Below, piece by piece: positions 52,993 through 63,360 of a stretch of 64,000 nucleotides of DNA. The notes under the pieces are model-generated. The model was not told the DNA's origin and ran no database searches. It worked only from the letters and a program-made list of their open reading frames with translations. This DNA is from an uncultured Pelagibacteraceae bacterium (GTDB taxonomy: Bacteria > Pseudomonadota > Alphaproteobacteria > Pelagibacterales > Pelagibacteraceae): positions 1 through 64,000 of the forward strand of contig CACENP010000004.1 in assembly GCA_902560815.1 (NCBI GenBank). The letters are read 5' to 3'. Positions within the stretch are counted from its first letter, which is position 1; each line of letters starts with the position of its first letter. Position numbers and translations under genes: made by a program.

Positions 52993-53882
52993 TTTGCTGG
53001 CAGTAGATTTTTTGATTTTGCAGAGTTGAGCATATGTTTTTGAAGTTTCTCAAAAGCTTTATTTTCTATTTGTCTTATTCTTTCTCTACTTATTTTAAAT
53101 TTTTTACTTAATTTTTCTAACGTTGCAGGCTCATCAGTTAATCGTCTCGAATACAAAATTTCTTTTTCTCTATCATTTAAAATTTTTATTGAATCTTTTA
53201 AAAGATCTTTTCTATTATCCATTTCTTCCTTTTGAGCAAATTTTAATTCTTGATCCATTTCTTTGTCTACTATCCAATCTTGCCATTGATCACCATCTTC
53301 ACCAATTGGGGCGTTTAAGGAATGTTCTTTTCCTGACAGCCTTCTATTCATTGAAATAACTTCATCTTCTCTAACGTCTAATTTACTTGCTATTTCGGTT
53401 ACATGTTCATTTTTTAAATCACCTTCGTTTCTAGGAGCAATTTGGTTTTTTAATTTTTTTAAATTAAAGAATAATTTTTTTTGAGCTGTTGTTGTGCCGA
53501 TTTTTACCAAACTCCATGATCTTAAAATATATTCTTGTATAGAAGCTTTAATCCACCACATTGCATATGTTGCTAGTCTAAAACCTTTTTCAGGTTCAAA
53601 TTTTTTTACCGCTTGCATTAGTCCGACATTACCTTCAGATATCATTTCATTAATTGGCAAACCATATCCTTTGTATCCCATCGCAATTTTAGCTACTAGT
53701 CTTAGGTGACTTGTAACCAGTTTTTCAGCAGATTTTAAACTTCCTGTTTGCCTCCAATTTTTAGCTAACATGTATTCTTCTTCAGCATCTAGCATTGGAA
53801 ATTTTTTTATTTGCGCCAAATATGCAGAAAGACCACCTTCACCTGAAAGTATCGGCAGATTATAGTTTTTTGTAGAACTCAT
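52989..53882 (-). CDS. rpoH: RNA polymerase sigma-32 factor RpoH
   Basis: The 297-residue heat-shock sigma factor. Region 1.2/2 reads [15 protein letters not shown], then [63 protein letters not shown] near residues 63-125. The RpoH box is [10 protein letters not shown] near residue 142, which separates it from RpoD. Region 4 has [14 protein letters not shown] and the [20 protein letters not shown] near residue 262. FtsH, which degrades sigma-32 in E. coli, is encoded 5 kb away. SAR11 has very few sigma factors. Confidence 0.96.
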   Translation of the reverse strand: MSSTKNYNLPILSGEGGLSAYLAQIKKFPMLDAEEEYMLAKNWRQTGSLKSAEKLVTSHLRLVAKIAMGYKGYGLPINEMISEGNVGLMQAVKKFEPEKGFRLATYAMWWIKASIQEYILRSWSLVKIGTTTAQKKLFFNLKKLKNQIAPRNEGDLKNEHVTEIASKLDVREDEVISMNRRLSGKEHSLNAPIGEDGDQWQDWIVDKEMDQELKFAQKEEMDNRKDLLKDSIKILNDREKEILYSRRLTDEPATLEKLSKKFKISRERIRQIENKAFEKLQKHMLNSAKSKNLLPAN

Positions 53883-53925
53883 TTTCGTTATTTATTTAAT
53901 TAAGAAAATAAATTTTACAATGATT

Positions 53926-54906
53926 TTATTTCCTTAATTTTCTTAACATTTTTAAAATTTTTTCAAGTTCTTGTGGCAAAATTGAGGTAAACTCTAGTTC
54001 CTTTCCAGTTTTAGGGTGTACAAAACCTAAAACCTTGGCATGTAAAAATTGTCTATCTAAGTTTAAAATCATTTTTTCTAAATCTAAATTGATATCTTTT
54101 ATTTTTTTAAATTTCTTTTTATACTTTTTGTCTCCAAGTATATTATTTCCTTTATAGCTCATATGAACTCTTATTTGATGCGTTCTACCAGTTTCAAGTT
54201 TACACTCTAGAAAACTAAAGGTAGGAATTTTCTCATTTTCAAAAACTTCTAATGTTTTATAATTTGTAATTGCTTTCTTTCCTTTAGTTAGGCCGACCTC
54301 CATAAGTTGTCTATTTTTTGAACTTCTAGTTATGAGTGTTTCAATTTTACCAATTTGTGGTCTTAATTTACCCCAAATGAGAGTTTGGTAGAGTCTTTTT
54401 ATTGAGTGCTCACTAAACTGTTTAGATAATTTTTCATGGCTAACATTATTTTTTGCTATCACAACTAAACCTGATGTATCTTTATCTATTCTATGAACAA
54501 TTCCTGGTCTTAACTCATCACCAATATTAGATAAATTTTTATTATCGTAATGTATAAGAGCGTTAACTAAAGTTTTATCGTAGTCACCCGCTCCAGGATG
54601 CATAGATATACCAGCAGGTTTATTAACAACCAATAAATCTTTATCTTCATATGTAATTTCTAATTTAAACTTAAATGGTTTTAACGAAGCTTTTTTTGGC
54701 TCTGGTATTTCGAGATTAATATAATCATTAGTACTTACTTTTTTAGATGGATCAGAAATAGTATTTTTATTAATTTTTAATTTTTTATTTAAGATTAAAT
54801 TTTTTATTCTAGTTCTGCTAAGATCTTTTTCTTTATTTGATATAAATTGATCTACTCTTTGATCATTTTCATTAACTTTGACAATTAAATTAATGGTATT
54901 TTTCAT
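53926..54906 (-). CDS. rluD: 23S rRNA pseudouridine synthase RluD-type
   Basis: A 326-residue RluA-family pseudouridine synthase. The N-terminal S4 domain contains RVDQFISNKEKDLSRTRIKNLI; the catalytic domain has DLLVVNKPAGISMHPGAGDYDKTLVNAL near residue 92 and the active-site aspartate in GIVHRIDKDTSGLVVIAKN near residue 135. The family block RTHQIRVHMSYKGNNILGDKKY follows near residue 242. S4 plus length favour RluD, which modifies helix 69 of 23S rRNA. It is 43 bp from rpoH on the same strand. Confidence 0.92.
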   Translation of the reverse strand: MKNTINLIVKVNENDQRVDQFISNKEKDLSRTRIKNLILNKKLKINKNTISDPSKKVSTNDYINLEIPEPKKASLKPFKFKLEITYEDKDLLVVNKPAGISMHPGAGDYDKTLVNALIHYDNKNLSNIGDELRPGIVHRIDKDTSGLVVIAKNNVSHEKLSKQFSEHSIKRLYQTLIWGKLRPQIGKIETLITRSSKNRQLMEVGLTKGKKAITNYKTLEVFENEKIPTFSFLECKLETGRTHQIRVHMSYKGNNILGDKKYKKKFKKIKDINLDLEKMILNLDRQFLHAKVLGFVHPKTGKELEFTSILPQELEKILKMLRKLRK

Positions 54907-54929
54907 AAATTATAATATTAATACTATAT

Positions 54930-55006
54930 GCGCTTGTAGCTCAACTGGATAGAGCGCCTGACTTCGGATCAGGAGGTTCTGGGTTCGACTCCTAGCAGGC
55001 GCACCA
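54930..55006 (+). tRNA. tRNA-Arg (UCG)
   Basis: The 77-nt sequence gives a complete cloverleaf with encoded CCA: acceptor GCGCTTG pairs with CAGGCGC (one G-U), D stem GCTC/GAGC, T stem CTGGG/CCTAG. The anticodon loop is CTTCGGA, so the anticodon is UCG. Most bacteria read CGN mainly with tRNA-Arg(ACG), whose A34 is changed to inosine, so UCG is unusual. It lies between divergent rluD and the ABC exporter genes. Confidence 0.96.
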
Positions 55007-55008
55007 TT

Positions 55009-55800
55009 TCATTCTCCAATATTAATTAAAGTACCTTTTTTACGGGCTTTGCTGAAAGAATAGTAAAATAAACAAATTGAAATAAACAAATAAAATCCAT
55101 TTAAATAAAATGCTTTAAAAATACTTTCTACATTTACAGTTCCATCAAGTAAAATACTTCTTGCTTCTTCGAATATATAAACAAGTGGAAGCATATAGGC
55201 AATTTTTTGAAATATTTCAGGCAATATTTCTACAGGATAATAAATACAACCAAACGGCGCTAACAAAAACATTGTTGACCAAGCAATGTTTTCAAATGAT
55301 GGTCCAAATCTTAATAATCCAGAAGATACCAATATACCCAAAGTTATTCCAAATAAATAAAGGCTTAAGAATAATAAAAATAAACTTAAACCCAGATCTA
55401 ATATGGAAATTCCAAATAGAGGAGAGGTTAGTAAAATTGCCGGAACTAAACCAATAAGCGCTCTAATTAAAGCAGTAAAAATTAATGAAATTAAAATTTC
55501 ACTTTTCTTAATTGGAGCAATAAATAAGTTTGTAAAATTTCTACTCCATATTTCTTCTAAAAATAACATGTTAAAACCAATACTAGTTCTGAATAAAAAA
55601 TCATAAAGTATTGCACATGTAAGTATAACTCCAACGGCATTACTGTAGTATGAACTATAAGTAGAAAAGAAGTTTGAGATAAATCCCCATAAAGTTATTT
55701 GTATAGATGGCCAATAAATCAAATCTAGAATTCTAGGAAAAGATCTTGTTATTAAAAAAAAATGTCTTAAAAACAGCCCATACATTCTACCTAAATTCAT
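55009..55800 (-). CDS. ABC-2 type transporter permease
   Basis: A 263-residue permease with six membrane helices, the ABC-2 exporter form. Seen: an amphipathic start, helices near residues 35-55 and 60-80, a GVILTCAILYDFLFRTSIGF block, and AFYLNGFYLFISICLFYYSF at the end. It forms a two-gene exporter with the ATPase gene just upstream (1 bp apart). The stop is 2 bp from the tRNA-Arg 3' end on the opposite strand. The substrate (lipid, polysaccharide or drug) cannot be told. Confidence 0.85.
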   Translation of the reverse strand: MNLGRMYGLFLRHFFLITRSFPRILDLIYWPSIQITLWGFISNFFSTYSSYYSNAVGVILTCAILYDFLFRTSIGFNMLFLEEIWSRNFTNLFIAPIKKSEILISLIFTALIRALIGLVPAILLTSPLFGISILDLGLSLFLLFLSLYLFGITLGILVSSGLLRFGPSFENIAWSTMFLLAPFGCIYYPVEILPEIFQKIAYMLPLVYIFEEARSILLDGTVNVESIFKAFYLNGFYLFISICLFYYSFSKARKKGTLINIGE

Positions 55801-55801
55801 T

Positions 55802-56524
55802 TTAATTCCTCACAAGTTTTAAAAAAACTTCCTCCAAATTTTTTCTTCCATGTTTTTTAATTAAGTCATTTGGCTTACCCTGATCTATGATAAAGCCGTT
55901 TTTCATCATCATTATTGAGGAGCACAATCTAGTGACTTCGTCCATGTTATGAGAAGCCAATAAAATTGATACTTTTTTTTCTTTTTTATAATTTTCTAAA
56001 AATGTTCTAACAAAATCTCCTATTTCAGGATCTAAAGATGCGGTAGGTTCATCAAGTAGCAATACGTTAGGGTCATTAATTATTGCTTTTGCTAAACTTA
56101 TTCTATTCTTCTGACCAGATGATAATTCTCCAGTAACCCTGTTAAGCAAGTTCTCTAATCTTAATTTGCTTACTAAATAATCTATTTTTTCATTTAAATT
56201 TTTTACAGAGTAAAGTTTACCATATACAATTAAATTTTGTTTTACTGTTAATTTTTTTGGCAGTTCTATATATGGAGAAATAAAATTTATTTTTTGTAGA
56301 ATTTCAATTGGATTTTCTTCTATTTTTAATCCATTAATTAATACTTCGCCACTTGAAGGTTTTAATAAACCCAATATCATTCCAATAGTTGTGGTTTTCC
56401 CAGATCCATTTGGTCCTAGTAAACCAATAATCTCATTTTCTTTAATTTCAAAACTTACATTTTTTACAGCCTCTTTTGTTCCATAAGTTTTTCTTAGATT
56501 AATAACTTTTATAGAATTTGGCAT
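55802..56524 (-). CDS. ABC transporter ATP-binding protein
   Basis: A 240-residue ATPase with all the required motifs: Walker A GLLGPNGSGKTTTIGMILG near residue 37, the Q-loop near ISPYIELPKKLTVKQN, the ABC signature ELSSGQKNRISLAKAI near residue 137, Walker B VLLLDEPTASLDPE near residue 160, and the switch histidine in LLASHNMDEV near residue 192. It drives the adjacent ABC-2 permease. It overlaps the tsaC stop by one base. Confidence 0.93.
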   Translation of the reverse strand: MPNSIKVINLRKTYGTKEAVKNVSFEIKENEIIGLLGPNGSGKTTTIGMILGLLKPSSGEVLINGLKIEENPIEILQKINFISPYIELPKKLTVKQNLIVYGKLYSVKNLNEKIDYLVSKLRLENLLNRVTGELSSGQKNRISLAKAIINDPNVLLLDEPTASLDPEIGDFVRTFLENYKKEKKVSILLASHNMDEVTRLCSSIMMMKNGFIIDQGKPNDLIKKHGRKNLEEVFLKLVRN

Positions 56525-57456
56525 TATTTAGTTGATGCTCTTTTTAATCTGTCGTTAATTACTTCACCAAACCCAATGTTGGGAATTTTTTCAACAACTA
56601 TACTTTTATAATTTTTATTCTTTATTACTCTTAAAATTCTATACAAATTTTTAGCTGCCTGTTTAAGGTTTTTATTTTTACTTAAATAATAATAATTTTT
56701 ATAAGATTTTTTCCTTTTTTTAATCAGAATAAATGCCTCATTAGGTTTTGGTTTTCTAGTATTTAATTTTATAGGAATACCAGGAGAATAATGTAATTTT
56801 GATTGACCTGGTGCAGAAATTTTTTTACTTTTTCTTTCAAATTTAATATTTTTATTTAAAACTTTGTTAATTTTTATTCTTTCTATTCCACCAAGTCTTA
56901 ATATTATAGGTTTATCAACCAAACTTATTATCGTAGACTCCAGCCCAATTTTAGATTTACCTCCATCAAGTATAAATTTAATTTTATTTCCAAATTCCTC
57001 TTTTACATCATCTTTGGAAACAGGACTTATTTTTGTGGTGATATTTGCACTTGGAGCAGCAAGAGGATATTTTAAAAGTTTAAGAAGTTTTTGTGTTAAT
57101 TTATTTTTAGGGAATCTTACCGCTAATGTTTCTTTATTATTTGTAACTATTTTTGAAATTCGACTTTTTTTTTTAAGTTTCAAAACAAATGTAATTGGAC
57201 CAGGGCAAAATTTTTTATATAAAAGTAAAAAGTTTTTGTTTATTTCACAATCTTTTTTTAACTGGCTTAAACTTGAGTAGTGAACAATTGAAGGATTATT
57301 TCGAGGTCTTTTTTTTAAAGAATATATTTTTTTAACTGATTCACTCGAATATGCATTTGCAGCAAGGCCATATACAGTTTCTGTAGGTATGGCTACACAT
57401 TCATTTTTATTTAAAAAAAAGATACTTTTTTTAATATTTGCAAGATTATTATTCAT
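56524..57456 (-). CDS. tsaC: Threonylcarbamoyl-AMP synthase (TsaC/Sua5)
   Basis: Makes the threonylcarbamoyl-adenylate used for t6A37 of ANN-reading tRNAs. The 310-residue length indicates the two-domain Sua5 form. The YrdC domain has CVAIPTETVYGLAANAYSSESVKKIYSLKKRPRNNP near residue 15 to 50 and PGPITFVLKLK near residue 90. APSANITTKISPVSKDDV is near residue 134. The linker contains SAPGQSKLHYSPGIPI near residue 213, which is the Sua5 linker, and a smaller C-terminal domain follows. The gap to xseB is only 20 bp, divergent. Confidence 0.94.
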   Translation of the reverse strand: MNNNLANIKKSIFFLNKNECVAIPTETVYGLAANAYSSESVKKIYSLKKRPRNNPSIVHYSSLSQLKKDCEINKNFLLLYKKFCPGPITFVLKLKKKSRISKIVTNNKETLAVRFPKNKLTQKLLKLLKYPLAAPSANITTKISPVSKDDVKEEFGNKIKFILDGGKSKIGLESTIISLVDKPIILRLGGIERIKINKVLNKNIKFERKSKKISAPGQSKLHYSPGIPIKLNTRKPKPNEAFILIKKRKKSYKNYYYLSKNKNLKQAAKNLYRILRVIKNKNYKSIVVEKIPNIGFGEVINDRLKRASTK

Positions 57457-57476
57457 GTATTATCACCAACTAATAT

Positions 57477-57713
57477 ATGAAAGAAAAAAATTTTCCAAAT
57501 AATAATAACCTTGAATCATTAGATGAACTAACCAAAGAGGTCAGTCAGATCATAGAAAATTTGGAAAAAGAAAAAAACTTAGAAAATTCAATTGAAGATT
57601 ATCAAAAACTCATCAAATTAAATAAGACAATTGAAAAAAGATTCCAAACTAATTCAAAAAAAATTTCTTCACAAACAAAAGATAAAATAGAGAAAATAAT
57701 AAAAAAATTATGA
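57477..57713 (+). CDS. xseB: Exodeoxyribonuclease VII small subunit
   Basis: A 78-residue helical protein with the XseB pattern LDELTKEVSQIIENLEKEKNLENSIEDYQKLIKLNKTIEKRF, which forms the coiled coil binding XseA. It is the first gene of xseB-ispA-dxs, a conserved order, and overlaps ispA by 4 bp. The large subunit is not in this window. The assignment rests on order as much as on sequence because the protein is short and Lys/Glu rich. Confidence 0.85.
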   Translation: MKEKNFPNNNNLESLDELTKEVSQIIENLEKEKNLENSIEDYQKLIKLNKTIEKRFQTNSKKISSQTKDKIEKIIKKL

Positions 57714-58582
57714 TTAAAAATTTAAATCGTATTGCAAATGACACAAACAAATTTTTGAACTCCTATATTAAAAGACAATCAAAAACTGAATTAATTAAAT
57801 CAATGAAATATGGACTGCTCCCTGGTGGAAAAAAAATAAGATCTAAAATATTAATTGATGTAGGACGAATTTTTAATTTAAATTATAGATCTTTAATTAA
57901 GATTGGGGCGGCAGTAGAATGTATACACGCTTACTCTTTAATTCATGATGACCTACCTTGTATGGATAATGACTCGATTAGAAGAGGAAAACTTTCTACT
58001 CATAAAAAATTTGGAGAGTCCACAGCTGTTCTTGCAGGAAATTCTTTGCTTACGCTTGCATTCGAAATACTAAGTGACAAAAATTTGTTATTAAATGAAA
58101 GAAAAAAAATTAAATTAATTAATCTTCTATCTGAATGTTCAGGTCATACCGGGATAGCAGGAGGACAATACTTAGATTTAAATTATGAAAAAAAAAAAAT
58201 AAAAAGAAAAAAAATAATTGATATGCAAATAAAAAAAACAGGAAAATTATTTGCATTTTGTTGTGTTGCACCAGCAATAATTTCAAATAAAAACCAAAAA
58301 GTTTTAAAACTTTTTGAAAAAGTAGGTTATGAAATTGGATTATTATTTCAAATCACTGATGATTTAATTGATTATAAAGGAATTACAAAAAAAGCTGGGA
58401 AAAAAACAAAAAAAGATCAAAAAAAGGGAAAAGCCACTTTAATCAGTTTACTAGGTTATAAAAATACTATTAAATACACTAATGAATTAAAAATTAATAT
58501 TTTAAAAAAATTAATTTTTTATGGAAAAAAAAGTGAAAACTTAAAAAAAACAATTTTATTTATTTTTGAAAGAGAAAAGTGA
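57710..58582 (+). CDS. ispA: Farnesyl/geranyl diphosphate synthase (IspA)
   Basis: A 290-residue trans-prenyl transferase that condenses IPP with DMAPP to farnesyl diphosphate. First Asp-rich motif [15 protein letters not shown] near residue 82 (DDxxxxD, the short-chain bacterial type), then [19 protein letters not shown] near residue 103, and the second Asp-rich motif [12 protein letters not shown] near residue 218. The GKATL block is present. A 12-A run occurs at 58188-58199. It lies between xseB and dxs with 4-bp overlaps on both sides. Confidence 0.94.
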   Translation: MIKNLNRIANDTNKFLNSYIKRQSKTELIKSMKYGLLPGGKKIRSKILIDVGRIFNLNYRSLIKIGAAVECIHAYSLIHDDLPCMDNDSIRRGKLSTHKKFGESTAVLAGNSLLTLAFEILSDKNLLLNERKKIKLINLLSECSGHTGIAGGQYLDLNYEKKKIKRKKIIDMQIKKTGKLFAFCCVAPAIISNKNQKVLKLFEKVGYEIGLLFQITDDLIDYKGITKKAGKKTKKDQKKGKATLISLLGYKNTIKYTNELKINILKKLIFYGKKSENLKKTILFIFEREK

Positions 58583-60492
58583 TTAAAAAATATCAATACT
58601 TAGATAAAGTTAATTTTCCTTCTGATATAAAAAAATTAAAACCATCAGAACTAAAATTTTTAGCTAAAGAAGTTAGAGAAGAGATGATTGATGCAGTTTC
58701 AGTTACAGGAGGTCATCTTGGAGCAGGTTTAGGAGTTGTAGAATTAACAATAGCATTACATTACGTATTTGATACCCCCAACGATAAAATTATTTGGGAT
58801 GTTGGACATCAAACTTATCCTCATAAAATATTAACTGGTAGAAAAAATAAAATAACAACTTTGAGACAAGGTAGTGGTCTTTCAGGTTTTACGAAGAGGT
58901 CAGAAAGTGAATATGATCCATTCGGTGCAGCTCATAGTTCAACATCAATTTCAGCTGCACTTGGTATTGCTACTGCAAATAAATTAGAAAAAAAATCTAA
59001 TCAAGTTGTAGCGGTAATTGGAGATGGAGCGATAAGTGCAGGTATGGCATATGAAGCAATGAATAATGCTGGATCTTCAAAAACGAAAATGATTGTAATA
59101 TTAAATGATAACGATATGTCAATTGCAAAACCTGTTGGAGCAATGAGTACATACCTTGCAAAAATTCTATCAGGAAAAATTTACTTTAGCTTAAGAGAAA
59201 CAATTAAACTAATAATTTCGGCTTTTTCAAAGAGATTTAGTGACAAAGCAAAAAGAGCAGAAGACTTATTAAGATCAGCTGTAACTGGTGGCACTTTATT
59301 TAATTCATTGGGTTTTTACTATATCGGTCCAATTGATGGTTATGATTTAGACAATCTAATCTCAGTTTTGCAAAATGCAAAAAATTTAAATCATGAGGGG
59401 CCAATGATGATTCATATTAAAACTGAAAAAGGAAAAGGATATGAATTTGCAGAAAAATCTGATGATAAATATCATGGTGTTACAAAATTTAATGTTAAAA
59501 CTGGAATTCAAGAGAAAAGTAAATCTAATGTACCATCCTATACCAAGGTTTTTGCAAAAACCTTAATTAAGCATGCTGAAAAAGATAGTAAAATTATTGG
59601 AATAACTGCAGCAATGCCGTCTGGTACAGGGATGGATTTATTTTCTGAAAAGTTTCCAAATAGAATGTTCGATGTAGGAATCGCAGAACAGCATGCAGTA
59701 ACTTTTGCCGCCGGGTTGGCAACAGAAGGCTATAAACCTTACGCAGCAATATACTCAACCTTTTTACAAAGAGCTTACGACCAAGTTGTTCATGACGTAG
59801 CAATACAAAATCTTCCTGTTAGATTCGCAATAGATAGAGCTGGACTTGTCGGAGCAGATGGACCAACACATGCAGGATCTTTTGATATTACATATTTATC
59901 TACACTTCCAAACTTTATTGTTATGGCTGCAAGCGATGAAGCTGAACTAGTTAGAATGATAAATACTTCTGTTGATATAAATAATAACCCATCTGCTTTA
60001 AGGTATCCAAGGGGCAATGGTGTTGGAACTAATTTGCCAGATATTGATGAAAAAATTGAAATAGGAAAAGGAAGATTAATCTTAGAAGGAAAAAAAGTTG
60101 CAATAATTAATTTTGGAGCAAGATTGAAAGAATGTTTATTAGCCAATGAAATATTAAATAAAAAAGGTATTGGAATTACATTAGTTGACGCAAGATTTGC
60201 AAAACCCCTTGATGAAAATTTAATTTGGGAAATCGCAACTAACCATGAAGCAATAATTACAATTGAAGAGGGATCATTAGGAGGGTTTGGTTCACATGTT
60301 AGTCAATTTTTATCAGAAAAAAAATTGTTAGATAATAATTTAAAGTTTAGATCGATGATTTTACCAGATAAGTTTATTGATCATAATAAACCAGAAATTA
60401 TGTATAAAGAGGCTGGCCTTGATGCTGAGGCAATAGTTTCAAAAGTTTTTGATGTTATAAATTCAAAAGTTATTTTACAAAAACAAAATTAA
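58579..60492 (+). CDS. dxs: 1-deoxy-D-xylulose-5-phosphate synthase
   Basis: The first step of the MEP isoprenoid pathway, joining pyruvate and glyceraldehyde 3-phosphate with thiamine diphosphate. The 637-residue protein starts with GTG. Seen: [26 protein letters not shown] near residue 42, [16 protein letters not shown] near residue 73, [21 protein letters not shown] near residue 148 with the metal-binding aspartate. [18 protein letters not shown] near residue 370 and [18 protein letters not shown] near residue 420 follow. It competes with ThiE-derived product for the same cofactor supply. Confidence 0.97.
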   Translation: MIKKYQYLDKVNFPSDIKKLKPSELKFLAKEVREEMIDAVSVTGGHLGAGLGVVELTIALHYVFDTPNDKIIWDVGHQTYPHKILTGRKNKITTLRQGSGLSGFTKRSESEYDPFGAAHSSTSISAALGIATANKLEKKSNQVVAVIGDGAISAGMAYEAMNNAGSSKTKMIVILNDNDMSIAKPVGAMSTYLAKILSGKIYFSLRETIKLIISAFSKRFSDKAKRAEDLLRSAVTGGTLFNSLGFYYIGPIDGYDLDNLISVLQNAKNLNHEGPMMIHIKTEKGKGYEFAEKSDDKYHGVTKFNVKTGIQEKSKSNVPSYTKVFAKTLIKHAEKDSKIIGITAAMPSGTGMDLFSEKFPNRMFDVGIAEQHAVTFAAGLATEGYKPYAAIYSTFLQRAYDQVVHDVAIQNLPVRFAIDRAGLVGADGPTHAGSFDITYLSTLPNFIVMAASDEAELVRMINTSVDINNNPSALRYPRGNGVGTNLPDIDEKIEIGKGRLILEGKKVAIINFGARLKECLLANEILNKKGIGITLVDARFAKPLDENLIWEIATNHEAIITIEEGSLGGFGSHVSQFLSEKKLLDNNLKFRSMILPDKFIDHNKPEIMYKEAGLDAEAIVSKVFDVINSKVILQKQN

Positions 60493-60495
60493 AAT

Positions 60496-61581
60496 TTATT
60501 TTCCACACTGAGCTTTGTTCATTAAATAGTGATCCAACAGAACACAATGGGTCATAGCTTCGCCAATTGGCACTGCTCTTATTCCTACACAAGGATCGTG
60601 TCTGCCCTTAACAGATATTGAAGTATTTTTACCAAATTTATCTATAGTTTTTCTTGAACTTAATATTGATGAAGTTGGTTTTACAGCAAATGAAACTATA
60701 ATTTCTTGTCCACTTGAAATACCTCCAAGAATCCCACCTGCATTATTAGATTTAAATATTGGAGATTTGCCTTTTTGAACTATTTCATCAGAATTTTCTT
60801 CTCCTGTTAAAAGTGCTGAATTCATACCTGATCCAATGTTAACTCCCTTTACGGCATTTATGCTCATCATTGCAGAGGCTAAATCCATATCTAGTTTAGA
60901 ATAAATTGGTGCACCCAAACCTACTGGTACTCCCCTAGCTCTAACTTGAATAATTGCACCACAAGAAGATCCAGATTTTCTTATACCAAGCAAGTATTTT
61001 TCCCATAGTTTTAGCATTGATTTATCAGGACAAAATAATGGATTTTTATTTATTAATTTGTCGTTCCAGTTTTTTGTATCACATCCAAGAATTCCAAGTT
61101 GAGTGACGGCTCCAATTACTTTGTATTTTTTTCCTAATTTATTTTCTAAAACTTTTTTTGCTATTGCTCCGGCAGCAACTCTACTAGCTGTTTCTCTAGC
61201 TGATTGCCTTCCTCCTCCTCGGTAATCTCTTATTCCATATTTTTTAAAGTATGTATAATCAGCATGGCCTGGTCTAAATTTATTTTTTATTGTTTCGTAA
61301 TCTCTTGATCTCATATCATTATTGTAAATTATCATTGAAATTGGAGTGCCAGTTGTTTTCTCTTCAAACACACCTGATAAAATATTTACTTTATCATCTT
61401 CTTTTCTTTGAGTGGTAAATTTTGATTGACCAGGTTTTCTCTTATTAAGTTCAATTTGTATGTCTTTTTCAGTTATTTTTATATTCGGAGGGCAACCATC
61501 TACCACGCATCCTATAGCAGGTCCGTGAGATTCACCCCAAGTGGTAAAACGAAATATCTTTCCAAAAGTATTAAATGACAT
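60496..61581 (-). CDS. aroC: Chorismate synthase
   Basis: The final shikimate-pathway enzyme, needing reduced FMN. I choose ATG at 61581 (361 residues, [20 protein letters not shown]), as the 14 residues of the longer frame are not family-like and would shrink the gap to the divergent pdxH. Signatures: [17 protein letters not shown] near residue 18, [10 protein letters not shown] near residue 82, [37 protein letters not shown] near residue 107, and [19 protein letters not shown] near residue 285. It is intact, with [17 protein letters not shown] near the end. Confidence 0.96.
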   Translation of the reverse strand: MSFNTFGKIFRFTTWGESHGPAIGCVVDGCPPNIKITEKDIQIELNKRKPGQSKFTTQRKEDDKVNILSGVFEEKTTGTPISMIIYNNDMRSRDYETIKNKFRPGHADYTYFKKYGIRDYRGGGRQSARETASRVAAGAIAKKVLENKLGKKYKVIGAVTQLGILGCDTKNWNDKLINKNPLFCPDKSMLKLWEKYLLGIRKSGSSCGAIIQVRARGVPVGLGAPIYSKLDMDLASAMMSINAVKGVNIGSGMNSALLTGEENSDEIVQKGKSPIFKSNNAGGILGGISSGQEIIVSFAVKPTSSILSSRKTIDKFGKNTSISVKGRHDPCVGIRAVPIGEAMTHCVLLDHYLMNKAQCGK

Positions 61582-61614
61582 TAAATATATTATATAAGTT
61601 ATTTTGTTGAAATT

Positions 61615-62241
61615 ATGAATCAAAAAAACTCGTTAGGTATAGATTTATGCTTTAAGGATTTAGATAATCCATTAGATTTGTTTATAGATTGGTTTAACGA
61701 AGCAAAAAAAACCGAAATTAACGATCCAAATGCTCTGGCTTTAGCAACAGTAGGAAAAAATGGGATTCCTTCTGTTAGAATGGTTTTGCTTAAAGATTTT
61801 AATGAAAAAGGATTTGTTTTTTATACAAATTTAAATAGTCGAAAAAGTATTGAAATAAAATTGAACCAAAAAGCATCAATGTGTTTTCATTGGAAATCAT
61901 TATTAAGACAGGTGAGAATTACTGGAGAATTATCGAATGTTTCTGATTTAGATGCTGATAACTATTACAATAGTAGATCTTATGGAAGCAGAATAGGAGC
62001 ATGGGCATCCAATCAAAGTAGTATTTTAAAATCTAGAGATGAGTTATTAAATTCAATTCAAGAATTTAAAAAAAAATATCCAAATGAAAAAAATATACCA
62101 AGACCTAAACATTGGTCAGGATGGAACTTGAATCCTTCAGAAATTGAATTTTGGCTTGATGGCAAAGATAGAATACATGAAAGACTTTGTTATAATAGAA
62201 AAGATAATAATGAGTGGGAAAAAAACCTCTTAAGTCCTTAA
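61615..62241 (+). CDS. pdxH: Pyridoxamine 5'-phosphate oxidase
   Basis: Oxidises PNP or PMP to pyridoxal 5'-phosphate with FMN. The 208-residue protein has [30 protein letters not shown] near residues 43-75 (FMN contacts), [32 protein letters not shown] near residue 78, [16 protein letters not shown] near residue 122 and the C-terminal [25 protein letters not shown]. It overlaps ispB tail to tail by 4 bp. It supplies PLP for enzymes such as aminotransferases; the DegT-like island enzyme also needs this cofactor type. Confidence 0.96.
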   Translation: MNQKNSLGIDLCFKDLDNPLDLFIDWFNEAKKTEINDPNALALATVGKNGIPSVRMVLLKDFNEKGFVFYTNLNSRKSIEIKLNQKASMCFHWKSLLRQVRITGELSNVSDLDADNYYNSRSYGSRIGAWASNQSSILKSRDELLNSIQEFKKKYPNEKNIPRPKHWSGWNLNPSEIEFWLDGKDRIHERLCYNRKDNNEWEKNLLSP

Positions 62242-63251
62242 TAAGATCTTTCTAAACTAAATGAAGTAAGATTTTTAAGAATATCTTTCTCTTTAGATTC
62301 TTCAAAAATACTCAAAGAATTAGATGCAAGGTTAATAAAATATTCAGCTTTTGTGTAACAACCTGAAATTATATTATAATTTTTAATCATTAGTAAAACT
62401 TTTTTAAATTCTTCTTCGTTTCTCTCATTTTTTTCAAATAACTTCTTGAGTTCAACTTTTTCATTCTTATTAGCTTTTTGATAGAGAAGAATAATTGGTA
62501 AGGTAACCTTTCCTTCATAGAAATCATTACCTATCTTTTTTCCAAAAAATTTAAGTTCTGAATTATAATCTAAAGTATCATCAGCTATTTGAAAAGTAAG
62601 TCCAAGATTTTTTCCATAAAACTCTAACGCTTCTTTAATTTTACTTTCTTTATTTGCTAAAATAGATCCAACTTTTGTTGCCGCTGCAAAAAGTGATGCT
62701 GTTTTGGCAGAAATTATTTTTAAGTAAGTTTCCTCAAGCATATCTATTTCACCTTTATGTTGAAGTTGCAAGACTTCACCTTGCGAAATCTCTGCAGATG
62801 TAGATGATAGAAGTTTTAGTATTTCCAAGTTTCCATCCTCAACCATCATTTCAAAACATCTGCTTAACAAATAATCACCAACTAAAATCGATGATTGATT
62901 TCCCCAAATACTATTTAAAGTTTTTTTTCCTCTTCTAATTTTACTATTATCGATGACATCATCATGCATAAGTGTAGCCGCATGAATTAATTCAACACAT
63001 GCAGCTAAATTTATATCTCTACCGCCTTTAGAGTATTCACAAATTTTTGCCGTTCCTAATGTGAGAAGTGCTCTAAGTCTTTTTCCACCAGTTCTTAAAT
63101 GGTAGTTTGTCATTTCATCAACAAGACTTACATTGCTAGATAATTTTAATTTAATTTTTTCTTCAACTAATACTAATTTTTCCTCAACTGAATTTTTGAG
63201 TTCCGAGTATGAATTATTTATTCGATTTTTTAACTGAACAACTGTGCCCAT
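62238..63251 (-). CDS. ispB: Octaprenyl diphosphate synthase-like (long chain)
   Basis: A 337-residue long-chain trans-prenyl transferase, probably for the ubiquinone side chain. First Asp-rich motif is LMHDDVIDNSKIRRGKKTLN near residue 93 (DDxxD, long-chain type), the second is FQIADDTLDYNSELKFFGKKIGNDFYEGKVTLP near residue 225. The YHLRTGGKRLRALLTL block near residue 48 binds IPP. It differs from IspA in the first motif. The N-terminal 40 residues are helical. It diverges from the S49 peptidase gene across 109 bp. Confidence 0.94.
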   Translation of the reverse strand: MGTVVQLKNRINNSYSELKNSVEEKLVLVEEKIKLKLSSNVSLVDEMTNYHLRTGGKRLRALLTLGTAKICEYSKGGRDINLAACVELIHAATLMHDDVIDNSKIRRGKKTLNSIWGNQSSILVGDYLLSRCFEMMVEDGNLEILKLLSSTSAEISQGEVLQLQHKGEIDMLEETYLKIISAKTASLFAAATKVGSILANKESKIKEALEFYGKNLGLTFQIADDTLDYNSELKFFGKKIGNDFYEGKVTLPIILLYQKANKNEKVELKKLFEKNERNEEEFKKVLLMIKNYNIISGCYTKAEYFINLASNSLSIFEESKEKDILKNLTSFSLERSY

Positions 63252-63293
63252 CTAGATAAACTAGTATAATTAACGCATTATAATACTTATCAA

Positions 63294-63321
63294 TTGACGC
63301 ACCTTAAACTTCAACTATAAG
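63294..63321 (+). promoter_or_regulatory. Candidate sigma-70 promoter upstream of the S49 peptidase
   Basis: TTGACG (63294-63299) and TATAAG (63316-63321) are separated by 16 bp, both close to consensus, and would start transcription near 63328, about 33 bp before the ATG. The opposite strand has TTGATA (63288-63293) and TATACT (63263-63268) with 19-bp spacing that could serve ispB. Confidence 0.5.
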
Positions 63322-63360
63322 TAGACTTTATATTAAACCAAAAATTTTATAAGCATAATA

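Noticed and set aside
55009-56524. The ABC-2 exporter as the O-antigen Wzm/Wzt system of the island
   Set aside because: It lies 35 kb from the island among core genes, and the ATPase lacks the C-terminal carbohydrate-binding domain of some Wzt proteins; no link can be shown.
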